Below are positions 11,635 to 21,793 of a stretch of 64,000 nt of DNA, one piece after another. Origin of the DNA: Hanleya hanleyi (lineage: Eukaryota > Mollusca > Polyplacophora > Lepidopleurida > Hanleyidae); contig JAVTVY010036892.1 in the NCBI GenBank assembly GCA_036873755.1, positions 62,001-126,000 of the forward strand, in the 5' to 3' direction. Under the pieces are notes generated by a model. That model saw nothing but the letters and a program-made list of their open reading frames with translations. It made no database searches and was not told the origin of the DNA. The first letter of the stretch is position 1. Each line of letters starts with the position of its first letter. The translations under genes and the position numbers were made by a program.

Positions 11635-12055
11635 CTTTGGAATGTAGAATAACATAATCCAAATCGGTTAATTGAAAAAAGGGTGATTTTAATTGGTCGA
11701 TCAAGGCCTAATATCACAACTCTGCTTCAGTCACTTTCTTCACCTTGATTTAATTGTATAATGTATATCCCAAGTATCAAGTTGATCAGTCAACAAGTAA
11801 CAGAGGAGAATATCTGGCCACCAAATCGTTCATTAAATCAAATGAATAGCTTATGTATTAACTGAGACTGAAAAGTTTGTTGTAAGATAAGTGGTTGTTG
11901 TTGCTGGAGCTATTATCTTGGATTCAACGGGAATCTTTTGAAATCGTGACAGGTGATGTAACATGATCACCATTCACGCAACATGCTAGAAAACGTTACC
12001 ACATATCGATCGAGAAGAGAAGCCAGTGTTTGGCATCTAGGAAATAATATCAATT
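11635..12055. other. No gene seen
   Basis: Continuation of unit 2. 11,690-11,810 contains a weak second copy of the delta block (CACTTTCTTCACCTTG..., ATATCCCAAGTATCAAGTTGATC), compare 9,310-9,360. Otherwise unremarkable. Confidence 0.4.
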
Positions 12056-12895
12056 TTACACGTATGTATACATGATAGCACCAAAGCAATTCATGGGCTG
12101 GGTAAACATGGACATTAATTTTCTGTCATTTTCGGTGAATTCGAGTCCACAGTTTAGAACTGTGGAATCCCAAATATTAACCGAGATATTGCACGGACAA
12201 GAAACCCGGACGGACAGACGGACAAAGCGCTTTACTCGGCACAACTACAAGGCACTGACCTCATATCATGCAAACTTCATGCTTATCCATACAATATGGA
12301 CCGAGATCCAGCCTGGACAAATATATATATCCCATTCACTAAGGTTTGAGGAACAAAGGGCCATAACTCTTGAAAATATAACCGAACCGCAGAGAAACTT
12401 CACGCTGCACAACTATGGGGCATTGACCACATATCATGCAAATTTCATAATTGTCCATACAATATGAACCAAGATCCAGCCCAGACAAGTCCCAATTCAC
12501 AAAGATTTCAAGAACAAAGGGCCATAACTCTTGAAAATATAAGCGAAATGCGGAAAAACTTCTTGTTGCACAACTATAGGGCACTGACCACATATCATGC
12601 AAATTTCATACTTGTCCATACAATATTAACAAAGATCCAACCCGGACAAGTCCCATTCACAGAGATTTCAGGAACTAAGGGGCCGTACCTCTTGAAAATA
12701 TAACCGAAACAAAGAAAAATCTCTACGCTGCACAACTACGAGGCACTGGTCACATTTCATGAAGTTTCAATCCTGTCCATCAAATATTAACCGAGATATT
12801 GCATGAACAAGAAATTCGCACCGACAGATGAACAGAACGACGGACAGACGGCACTACGGACAAAGCGATCGCTATATGCCTAGGATTATAGTGCA
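12056..12895 (+). mobile_element. 161-bp tandem-repeat ('pearl'-like) element, unit 2 copy
   Basis: Core phrase AAGGGCCATAACTCTTGAAA (last base pair variable) at 12,356, 12,517 and, diverged, 12,677: periods 161 and 160 bp. Each unit contains GCTGCACAACTA and GACAAGTCCCA-type strings. It ends in GGACAGACGG...GGACAAAGCGATCGCTATATGCC but lacks the C-rich hairpin seen at the end of the homologous element at 34,998-35,041, so the 3' end is truncated. Non-coding; ORFs follow the repeat. Confidence 0.8.
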
Positions 12896-13499
12896 AACCA
12901 CAGGGATTAGGCACAGATATCATATTAGTGTGACTTACTGAACAATGAACCAAAATATATAATATCAATTCCTCCTGAAATAAGAATTTAGTTATGTTCA
13001 AGCAAACGTTTTCATGAACCATTTTATTTCCACACAGTGTGAACTATCAGTCTCAACGCTTCACCAGAGGAGTAGTATGGGTGCAGTGTTTAGCATCCAC
13101 TAGAGGACACGTTACATAATCAAACACTCTGAAAGTTCTGATTCTGTATTTGCAGAAGAATGCGATGTTGACATTTTTTAAAGATTTTCGTTTATATTTT
13201 CATATATTGTAGGCAGAATACATTGTAGGTTCTACTGATATTCAATCTTGATAACAAATGGATTTTTGAATACTTGTCTAACAAAACTCCTCTTGTTATA
13301 ACAGCAGAAGCATACTTTATTTTGTCCAATATTTCATGTACCAATATTTCATATTTCATGTTCGCATGAGCTCAATAACCATTTTTAAATTCAATTTAAG
13401 GCACGCCTTTTTTCAGTCGTTGGAAATTTATTTCAATTTTGACAAGCGCAGGCATTATTGATATTTCCGTTACCATGACCTGCTCCCAAATTTCTGAAT
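12896..13499. repeat. Unit 2 linker, homologous to 20,603-21,000 and 30,749-31,140
   Basis: GGCACAGATATCAT near 12,910 matches AGCACAGATACTCG at 20,605. TTTCTCCTGAAATA-like strings and the ACTTGTCTAACAAAACTCC phrase (13,275-13,295) also match. The last is the unoccupied target of the large tandem element that sits at 21,001-30,748 in unit 3. No gene seen. Confidence 0.65.
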
Positions 13500-13990
13500 G
13501 TAAATCTTTTTAAAAAATTGTCCAAGCGATCGGTGATCTGGAAATTGTCTGGGATTAATCTGAATGGAGGACAAACTCGTAATCACACTTCAGAGTATGT
13601 TTTGTCGAACTCAATCAAAATCTCTCAGAAGGCATTATTGATCCTCAACCACTCTCATATCCTCCTACAATTATTGGTCGCCTCGGGTTATTGTCCACAT
13701 CTGATGGTGGGAGGAAATCTCCAGCCATGACCAGATGCTTCCCCAAAAGGAGAGAGTCTTCGATGATGCGGGACAATAGATCAATCCAAGTTACGGTTTA
13801 CCCTAGTAATAATGGCCCTACAATGAGATCTCCTGGTACTGATACATACAATGGTCCACCGTCAGAGTGGAATTATGGGTCTGAGTGATACGACTTCAAG
13901 GAAATGAGCAAACAATTTGTATCTATATGTACATATTATAAATTCTTATTGTCATCAGAATCAATGCCAAGTTATCGTGGTTTAACAGAC
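13500..13990. repeat. Segmental-duplication block beta, copy 2
   Basis: Homologous to 3,090-3,570 and 31,140-31,570 (same CAATTATTGGTCGCCTCGGG, GGAAATCTCCAGCCATGACC). It is followed, as in copy 1, by a 22-bp minisatellite after about 160 bp of linker. Confidence 0.8.
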
Positions 13991-14149
13991 AGATAAAATC
14001 ACATTTCAAATAAATGTAAATCTATATCATTATGATATCAAAATCTTTCATAAAAGCATTGTCAACTGCATCTATGTAGTACAATTCAGAATTATTATCA
14101 ATCAAGTTTCAATTCTAATGATGTACTGTAATTTATAGAACATGGATTG

Positions 14150-16070
14150 AAAAGACAAAACATATTGACAGACAAGGCTAGGAACCCTGGCTGACAAGGA
14201 TAGGAACTATGATTGACAAGGCCTGAAACTGTGATTGACAAGGCCAGGAACAGTGACTGACAAAGTCAGGAACAGTAACTGGCAAAGCCAGAATCAGTGA
14301 CAGACAAGACCAGAATCAGTGACAGACAAGGCCAGGATCAGTGACAGACAAGGCCACAAGCATTGACTGACAAGGCCAGGAACAGCGACTGATAAGGCCA
14401 GAAACAGTGACTGACTAGGCCAGCAACAGTGACCACCATGGCCAGGAACATTGACTGACACAATCAGGATCAGTGACCATCATCGCCAGGGACAGTGACC
14501 AGCATGGCCAGGGACAGTGACTGATACAGTCAGGATCAGTGACCAGCATGGCCAGGGACAGTGACTGACACAGTCAGGTTCAGTGACCAGCATGGACAGG
14601 GACAGTGACTGACACAGCCAGGAGCAGTGACCAGCATGACCAGGGACAGTGACTGACACAGTCAGGATCAGTGACCAGCATGACGAGGGACAGTGACTGA
14701 CACAGTCAGGATCAGTGACCAGCATGGCCAGGGACAGTGACTGACAGTCAGGATCAGTGACCAGCATGACCAGGGACAGTGACTGACAGTCAGGATCAGT
14801 GACCAGCATGGCCAGCGACAGTGACTGACACAGTCAGGATCAGTGACCAGCATGGACAGGGACAGTGACTGACACAGTCAGGATTGGTGACCAGCATGGC
14901 CAGGGGCATTGACTGACACGGTCAGGATCAGTGACCGACAGGGACAGTCACTGACATGGTCAGGATTGGTGACCAGCATGGCCAGGGACAGTGACTGACA
15001 CGGTCAGGATCTGTGATCAGCATGGCCAGGGGCATTGACTGAAAAGGCCAGGATCACGGACTAGCAAGGGCAGTGACTGACAAGGCCAGGAACAGTAACC
15101 ATCATGGCCAGGGACAGTCACTGACATTGTCAGGATTGGTGACCAGCATGGCCAGGGACAGTGACTGACACGGTCAGGATCTGTGATCAGCATGGCCAGG
15201 GACATTGACTGAAAAGGCCAGGATCACTGACTAGCAAGGGCAGTGACTGACAAGGCCAGGAACAGTAACAATAATGGCCAGGGACAGTGACTGACACGGT
15301 CAGGATCGGTGACCAGCATGGCCAGGGATAGTGATTAACAAACCCAGGAACAGTGACTCTCAAGGCCAGAACCACTGACTAGCAAGGACAGTGACTGACA
15401 AGGCCAGGATCGTTGACTAGCAAGGACACTGACTGACAAGGCCAGGATCATTGACTAGCAAGGACAGTAACTGACAAGGCCAGGATCATTGACTAGCAAG
15501 GACAGTGACTGACAAGGCCAGGATCATTTATTTATTTATTTATTTATTTATTATTTGTTCATAGAAAGAATCAACAGACACGAGGTCCAGTAACAGACTC
15601 CCATACAACGCTATATACAGTGCAACATACAATATAAAATACAACTGTGCAAAATTATAACAAGTGTGGCTCAAATTAGTTTTAAAATATGTATAGGGCA
15701 GCATTTAAGATTTCTATACAAGGTAAAAAACTTATTTACATGTAAATGCAATCACTATCGACATAAAAATGTAAATATATGCATCTTTTAAAATGAGTAA
15801 ATGATCAGTGATTATCATGACCAGGGACAGTGACTGACGAGGCCAGGATCAGTGACCAGCATGACCAAGGACTATGACTGACAAATCCAGGATCATTGAC
15901 TGACAAGATCAAGATCAGTGATCATCATGGCCAGGGACAGTGGCTGACCGAGGCCAGGATCATTGACTAGCAAGGACAGTGGCGGACAGGGCCAGGATCA
16001 CTGACTAGCAAGGACAGGGACTGACAAGGCCAGGATGAGTGACCAGCATGACCAGGGACAGAATCAGACA
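14150..16070. repeat. 22-bp minisatellite array 2, with 44-bp dimers
   Basis: Starts with 22-bp units like array 1, then from about 14,440 becomes a 44-bp dimer: CAGTGACTGACACAGTCAGG plus a half with CAGTGACCAGCATGGCCAGG. Near 15,380-15,527 a 38-bp variant (CAAGGACAGTGACTGACAAG...) repeats about four times. A foreign 280-bp insertion interrupts the array at 15,527-15,806. Minus-strand ORFs inside are repeat by-products. Confidence 0.95.
15527..15806 (-). mobile_element. Retroelement 3' tail inserted in the minisatellite
   Basis: About 280 bp unrelated to the repeat begins with a (TTTA)n run, the complement of an A-rich (TAAA)n tail, so the element lies on the minus strand. It continues GTTCATAGAAAGAATCAACA... 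GATCA precedes the tail at 15,522-15,526 and ATGATCAGTGA follows the insertion, compatible with a short target duplication. No reverse transcriptase is encoded. It is a SINE or a 5'-truncated LINE; which one cannot be told. Confidence 0.6.
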
Positions 16071-16155
16071 AGAGCAAAAACATTCTTTTCCAGCTGGTCT
16101 GAGTGTAGATATAGTGAAGGCAGACATGTATGTTTTTACAAGTACTAGTCCATAA

Positions 16156-16826
16156 GGCCTAGTGGAATAAATCTTTGGTTTCCCGTTACCCGACCGACCC
16201 TATGTATTTGGCGCCGACCCTAATTTTTTTTTCTGACCATTCCAAACAAGGGAGACAATCACTGCTCAAAAGTAGTGTTCAGAGTTATCGCCACTTGAAA
16301 AAAAGCGCCCTCTACGCACAGGAAGCATGGCGTCCTCGCTGGTGTGTGTGCTGAAACATAGTTGTCGCCAAACATCGGGGAATGGATCGGTTGATCGCCG
16401 GTTCGTTTCCTGTCCGGTAGCGGATACAGTCAACGAACTGGTAGCTAAACTATCCCGAGACTGTGAACACGTCAGATTATCGTGTTCATCGCAGGAAGTC
16501 GGCCCGTGGACATCAATTTCAGATGCGACTGTACAAGTGTCCACGTTGGTGAATCTGTTCGGGTGCCGATTTTTCCGACTGGAATGTGGATTTTGATGTT
16601 CACTCATTTCCTTGCCATTCAACTATATCTTCCGAAGTGCAGAATGAAAAAAGTAATCGATATATGAATTGGTGAATGAATTATTATTGCGGTTTTCTTC
16701 AAACTTTGAATACTAATAATAAAACAAACAAAAAATTTTTTGGCAAAAAAAAAAAAAAAGCCTACCTACCTACCCTAGTGAATTATCCAGTCGTAACGGG
16801 AAACCAAAATATTATTCCACTTGGCC
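16156..16826. mobile_element. Harbinger-like TIR element with TAA target duplication
   Basis: Left tip GGCCTAGTGGAATAAATCTT and right tip read inward GGCCAAGTGGAATAATATTT. Both continue into GGTTTCCCGTTAC, giving about 35-bp inverted repeats. TAA lies on each side (16,153-16,155; 16,827-16,829), and the paralogs at 6,570 and 38,117 read across uninterrupted. A 3-bp TWA duplication with GG tips fits PIF/Harbinger. At 671 bp it lacks a transposase. It carries a CpG-rich ORF of unknown origin. Confidence 0.75.
16327..16596 (+). CDS. Small ORF inside the Harbinger-like element, possibly a captured exon
   Basis: An 89-codon ORF starts at ATGGCGTCCTCG and sits centrally in the 671-bp element. The region is more GC/CpG-rich than its surroundings and than other ORFs here. 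The protein has a hydrophilic middle with an ELVAKLSRDCEHVRLSCSS stretch followed by GPWTSISDA. I do not recognise the family. The opposite strand is also open for 118 codons (16,266-16,622), so the coding strand is uncertain. It could be the remnant N-terminal exon of the autonomous element or a captured host exon. Confidence 0.25.
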   Translation: MASSLVCVLKHSCRQTSGNGSVDRRFVSCPVADTVNELVAKLSRDCEHVRLSCSSQEVGPWTSISDATVQVSTLVNLFGCRFFRLECGF

Positions 16827-17884
16827 TAACTACTGGCACTGGTTATCAATGACTATCCATCTGAAATATTGGTCCCAATTCCCCAAATTATCATCCCAGA
16901 CAGTTCCCCAATGTTTACCTTCAGGCTATAATGATTTGATGTGTACACACATTCAGAGGGAACTCCCGAGGGATCCTTATTGATGACACATGATCACCTT
17001 TCAGCGGACACCTCATCAAATCACACCAAATCTGGTAGGTGATCGAGAGTTATCTCCCCTGTGACTTGATATCAAATCAGTCATTTTGACAGAAGGGGAT
17101 TTAACGTTAACGTAATTGCATCTCGTTGATTCCCTAATTAAGTCTAGACTTCCATATTTCGGCAAGAAGTACTTTAATTCAAGTGCTACAACCTGACAAA
17201 CTTCTTGATTTTTGCCCATCTAGATTTTGAGTTCTGCGCGCTCGTACAAATGACGTAATAATTTTGGCTTTTTCCCCAGCTTTCAGAAAGCGGTGCACAG
17301 GCACCCAAATAGTCCCTCTTAGCAACACAGTATTACGCATTGAGTTAAAATCAAACTCACAGAAAAACCAAACACACATAGCATACTCCAATTACCTACA
17401 ACTGGCCTTCAATTATTCGTCGCAAAAGAGACTGGAAAAAATATTGAAAACAATTCACTTCTCTGGCAGAGGTTACCTAAAGGGGTTAACGGATCGGGAC
17501 AATTTTTTTTAGTGGTCTCAGCCCATAATTCCTCCACAGCCTCTGTTTACATTGGATGAATCTCTCTAATGTTACAAGACATATATAGCCTTACATTTAC
17601 AAGAGCCTGCCTGTGCAGTGACCTGTAGCTTCAGCTGTTTCTATCAGCTTAAACAACAAAACATTATGAGGTTATGGAAGTACTGATGCATCAATCACAA
17701 AGTGGAAAATGTGTGGAATCCGAATATAAATAAATTGATAAACTGACAAGAAGCGATGAAAGAAAAATTAAAGAGAATGGTAATACTGGTATGAAGACAG
17801 GAAATGGGTGATTAATTTTGCTGTGAGAAAATAAATTGAAAGAAAATCTATAGTTTGAGAGGACAGCCCAGGGAAGAACTATAT

Positions 17885-18060
17885 ATATTACACATAACTG
17901 CAAATGTAGCACCAACTTTTTTTATTGACTTTTGTTTGTCCAGCCAGTAGCAGATGGGGGAAGACTTATATTACACACAACTGCAAATGTAGCGTTAACT
18001 GTTTTCATTGAGTTTCTTCTGCCCAGCCAGTAGCAGACGGAGAATGCCAGCTGCTCAAAT
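17885..18060. repeat. 81-bp tandem repeat, 2 copies
   Basis: Two units (CACCAACTTTTTTTATTGAC near 17,910 and GTTAACTGTTTTCATTGAG near 17,992) homologous to the four-unit array at 7,920-8,224. The first is followed by GGGGGAAGACTTATATTACA. Confidence 0.85.
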
Positions 18061-18934
18061 AAATCCGTTTTCTAATACTGTCATATCCTGCCTACATATT
18101 TATCTTCTCTCATAATTGATTGGAAGGCAAAAGAAATTCTTCACTGGTAATGATGGGAACTTGATATGATCAGGATACATGTACATGAATCAGGGCTTGT
18201 CAGTTTCCTCATGTACAGCAAATTGGAGCTGAAACTATATACCCAGCATGCCACTATTTCACAATGCACAACTAGTGCAAAATTAATGGTAATATCTTCG
18301 ACAACTACTAGCAGCATGCATGCATGCTAACAACTGCTGCGCCATGCGTCCAATGATGAAAATGCCTCTAGTGCTGCGAGTAATGTTAGAAACTTTGACA
18401 AGTCTTCCATTTGTGTTTGATGGGGGTAATACTCAGACCATTCTCCCAATGTCAGAGACAGTGTCCTAAACTGTTGGCGTAACACCCTCTGACTGCATTG
18501 TGCAGCAAAATGAGGCATGCATGCGCATTCGGTCTGTATCGAATATGATCGACACAGGGACCATGTATCTGCATATGAGAGAGATGAAAAGCATCCAGTA
18601 TATCTTGTAAAACAATTAGTGTTATGCTAAATTATTACACAAGAACACACTGTACATCATCTTGTTTGGCCCACTCCGCTCCTTTTATAAGCAGACAATG
18701 CTGATTGGTCAAAAGCCAGGCGCACAAAAGTTGCGTGCCATGATTTTAACCCCAGTGCAATCAGAGGGTATATCTGACAGTACGGTGTATACAATCTGAT
18801 GCAATGAGAATGCACTCAAGACATATGATCGACGGAACTTCAGCAGCTTGGCGCCTCATACATGTCAAAGCCAAACAATTCACTTATCTGTGACCAGGAA
18901 ATTGTATGTAGCACCAATAACATGCGGAACAATT
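18061..18934. repeat. Segmental-duplication block alpha, copy 3
   Basis: Homologous to 8,225-8,930 (same GCCATGCGTCCA, ATGAATCAGGGCT, TTCACTTATCTGTGA-like strings). About 300 bp at 18,480-18,800 (CGCATTCGGTCTG...GTATACAATCTG) has no partner in copy 2 and may be another insertion. Confidence 0.7.
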
Positions 18935-18983
18935 AAAGGTGAACTGCAAAGCTTTTAATTTTATCTAAAATGTTGCTTATATA

Positions 18984-20171
18984 CAGGGTTCGTACACCTT
19001 GAAGGCCCCAGTTTTCAAGGCCATTTCAAGATCTTTTCAAGGTAATAATTCCTGTTTTCAAGGTATACACTTTTTATGTAATAAAGAAATACAGACAAAT
19101 TTTCAGAGTTTTCTTACCTTTTTTTACAACCAGTATCCAATGATACATAGACGTTTACTAATGTCTTGCTGAGATATTATTGTTCATACATAACATTGTC
19201 ATACATTGACGATACGCTGCCTATTAAATGTCAAATATGACACTTACGTTAAAGATGTGTGATAGTCTGATGTTTCTGTCACATTAAAATGTATATGATG
19301 TCTTGTGGATAGCTTATTTTTTTACACACTGTCACCCATGTGGCGTTCTCTGAGCCTTGTAGTCCGTAATTGGGCTACTGGTCCTCGTGATCCATCTTAA
19401 ATTTTCCATACCGCTGATATGTGTTTTGCCACGCATGTGGGAAGTCCAGGCTGACTCGCCCATTTTGCCGACGTCAATATCTTTCTTACACACAGCACAC
19501 ACATCTTTGCGTTTATCTGCATGCTGGCAAAGCCAGTACTTATACTTGTCATCCTTTAGCCAATTTGTATTGAAAAGGCACACCATTTCCACAATTTGTA
19601 TTTAGCAGATGATGTTCAATGTCAAAAACGAAACAATTTTCAAAAGCCGCCAAAAATCACTTCGTTCTGCTGGACCTATCGGAAACCCGAAAAATATTCA
19701 TTCGGCATGAAAACTCAATGGAAATCTGAGGGTTCGCGATGTAGCGGGCCCACGTGATCAGGTGACATTATATATATATTCTTTGCGCAGAAGCGGTGAC
19801 AGAGATTCAAACAGTCGGGAACCCTCCGCTCACTTACGAGAGCATACTTCAAGTGAGGTTTCTGATTTCCAAGGAGAACCTGTATACCGTAGATAGTCTC
19901 CCTTTACACAGTGTGACAACCATTTGAGAAAATAATCTTACGGTCATAATCGGGGCTTATTTTTGCTAACGGATGACAAAGGGCAATTCAACATTCATTC
20001 ACAACTCTCAACTTTACAGAATTGACAACAACATGCTAAGAATTCCCATTTTCAAGGCCTTTTCAAGGTACATGACCCGATTTCTCATTTTTCAAGGCAT
20101 TTCAAGGCCTTGAATTTTAAATTGTCATTTTCAAGGCAATTCAAGATTTTCAAGGTAGTGTGCGAACCATG
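18984..20171 (-). mobile_element. CAGG-tip TIR transposon 'a', TSD TATATA
   Basis: Left tip CAGGGTTCGTACACCTTGAA; right tip read inward CATGGTTCGCACACTACCTT. The 6-bp TATATA lies at 18,978-18,983 and 20,172-20,177. Subterminal copies of TTTTCAAGGC/CAAGGCC fill about 90 bp at the left and 150 bp at the right. It is 1,188 bp long and carries one zinc-finger ORF on the minus strand. A TSD of 6 bp excludes hAT (8), Harbinger (3), mariner (2) and piggyBac (4). I leave the superfamily open. Confidence 0.8.
19332..19592 (-). CDS. BED/C2H2-like zinc-finger ORF of transposon 'a'
   Basis: 86 codons starting MEMVCLFNTNWL. Residues about 31-57 form CAVC...SHMRGKTH with spacing C-x2-C-x16-H-x5-H, a metal-binding DNA-binding finger of the kind found at the N-terminus of transposases. 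The upstream NTNWLKDDKYKYWL resembles the PSWLRNENYRQWL stretch of the ORF at 25,626-25,997. No catalytic domain follows, so at most a first exon of a lost transposase or a solo DNA-binding protein remains. The finger's location in a mobile element is clear from the flanking inverted repeats; its activity is unknown. Confidence 0.6.
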   Translation of the reverse strand: MEMVCLFNTNWLKDDKYKYWLCQHADKRKDVCAVCKKDIDVGKMGESAWTSHMRGKTHISGMENLRWITRTSSPITDYKAQRTPHG

Positions 20172-20604
20172 TATATACATCTTGTCTTATGCGACATAAC
20201 TTTTATACGTTTTTGGGGCAAATATATTTAGCAAAATTGTACTAATAACAATATTTAAGTTATCCTGTTATAAATCCGTCTTGAAAACTTGCATCGCTCG
20301 TCTCTCTTGATTTGTAGAACGTTATAGCAGTCTCCTTCATTCAAGTTTTATTTAAATGTGACGTCATGCTATGTCGGATGAATGAGTGAGGACCACTATA
20401 ACGTCATGACGCTCCAAAAACAACGGGAGGCAAGTGATGACGTTTTTAAAAGTTCTGGCTCTCGTTTTCAGTTATGACTTCTCATATACCCCAAATAAAA
20501 CAATAACCCACAGAACTATTACCACACATATTTGTAACAACTACAGAAATTCTTGTTTTATGATATTTTAACAGAACATGGGAAAGCTTTTCAGTTCACC
20601 TTTA

Positions 20605-21000
20605 AGCACAGATACTCGTGTAGCTCTGCAGATTTATCAAACAAAGAATAAAAAATATATATATACTCAATTTCTCCTGAAATAGGAATCAAAACAGGAA
20701 ATTCAAGAAAATGTCATTTTTGTGAACCATTTTATTTGCACACAGTATTAGGCTCAGCTCTCGGCCTCAAAGCTTCATCAGTGGAGTAGTATCATGGACA
20801 TAGAGTGTTTAACATCCACTGGAGAGAGGACATGTTACATAATCAAACGGACTGAAATTTCCAGGTTTTTTATGATAACAAGGATCCAAGTATTGACATT
20901 TTAACGTTTTTCGTTCAACCTGTCATCTGCATCTGGATAGCCATGTTGATATTCAATCTTAATCACAAATTGGAATTGATTTTTGAATTCTTGTTTAACA
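20605..21000. repeat. Unit 3 linker, no gene
   Basis: Homologous to 12,905-13,285 and in part to 1,850-1,900 (TCCTGAAATAGGAAT; CAGTGGAGTAGTAT). It ends at the insertion point of the tandem element beginning near 21,001 (TTCTTGTTTAACA). Confidence 0.6.
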
Positions 21001-21793
21001 TGAGGCAGCACCTAAATGGTGCAACAACCCCTCAGCCAGACAGTTTTAGTCAGTGTATATTGGTACACAATGAATGAAAAATGCATATGTAAAGGCCTGA
21101 AAGATTTGGTTGTATGCAGAAGATGCTTTAGCACTGGCTTGTAAAAGATTAAAATATGATAAATTCAGTGTGGGATGTTGGATGCATTGGAGAACTATAA
21201 TAAATAATTTGACATATCACGCGTGACAAAAATATGGAGGAAGAACAAAAATATTCTAAACAAAAACAAGAGGCTTCAAGCCTTTCTTGCTTTGAACCCT
21301 AATAATAATCTGAACAATAATACATGTACTAAGTCTTCCAATTTTCAGTGGGAACCAACTAATATAGAGTTTTTGATAGGAATATGGAGCCGCGCATCTA
21401 AAACCCCTCGGCTCTGGGTGCCAGCCATTCACCATCTATTCAATTTGAATCATACTACTTTGAAAACATCAGGAACATCAAGCAGTCAAGTGACAAATAT
21501 ACAGATTATCAAAAAACTTGCAATCAGAAATGGCCGCAACGTTTTCTGTCCAATCAGAGATACCGGCAGTCATTACTTGTCTCTTGACGTATCAATGATG
21601 TATACCAAGCATCATACTGAACACTTGGACAGTATCAAAGGATATATAGATCATCAATGATTTTACATAAATTGAAAATGGCTGCCAAGGTTTCCATCCA
21701 ATCAGAGAAAACTGTTTAGTCATTCATTTTTAGTCTTTTTTAGTGATGATGTATACAAAGTCTTGCATCAAACACTTGAACAGTACCAGAGGT

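Larger units (their letters stand above)
16071..17884. repeat. Segmental-duplication block gamma, copy 2 (interrupted)
   Basis: 16,071-16,155 and 16,827-17,880 align with 6,516-7,215. The join is broken at the TAA duplicated around the 16,156 element. Positions 17,100-17,515 (including CGCTCGTACAAATGACGTAA) are absent from copy 1 and may be a further insertion whose ends I could not fix. No conserved frame. Confidence 0.7.
18935..20602. mobile_element. TA-flanked TIR element (AAGGTGAACTG tips), host of a nested element
   Basis: Left tip AAGGTGAACTGCAAAGCTTT, right tip read inward AAGGTGAACTGAAAAGCTTT (19 of 20), with TA at 18,933-18,934 and 20,603-20,604. Removing it joins ...ACAAT-TA-AGCACAGATAC, matching the unit 2 empty site GGGAT-TA-GGCACAGATAT at about 12,905. 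About 480 bp is its own sequence; the rest is the CAGG element at 18,984-20,171 nested in it. There is no transposase. Confidence 0.8.

Noticed and set aside
12072..12602. ORFs of 80-130 codons on both strands in the 161-bp repeats (also 34,214-35,039)
   Set aside because: Frames follow the tandem repeat and are broken at different points in the two copies.
14480..15375. Minus-strand ORFs in minisatellite array 2
   Set aside because: Same artefact of a stop-free repeat; units vary by indels without regard to frame.
21223..21660. 145-codon plus-strand ORF
   Set aside because: Its second half lies in the ~150-bp tandem repeats and the first half has no recognisable domain or conservation in the sister unit.
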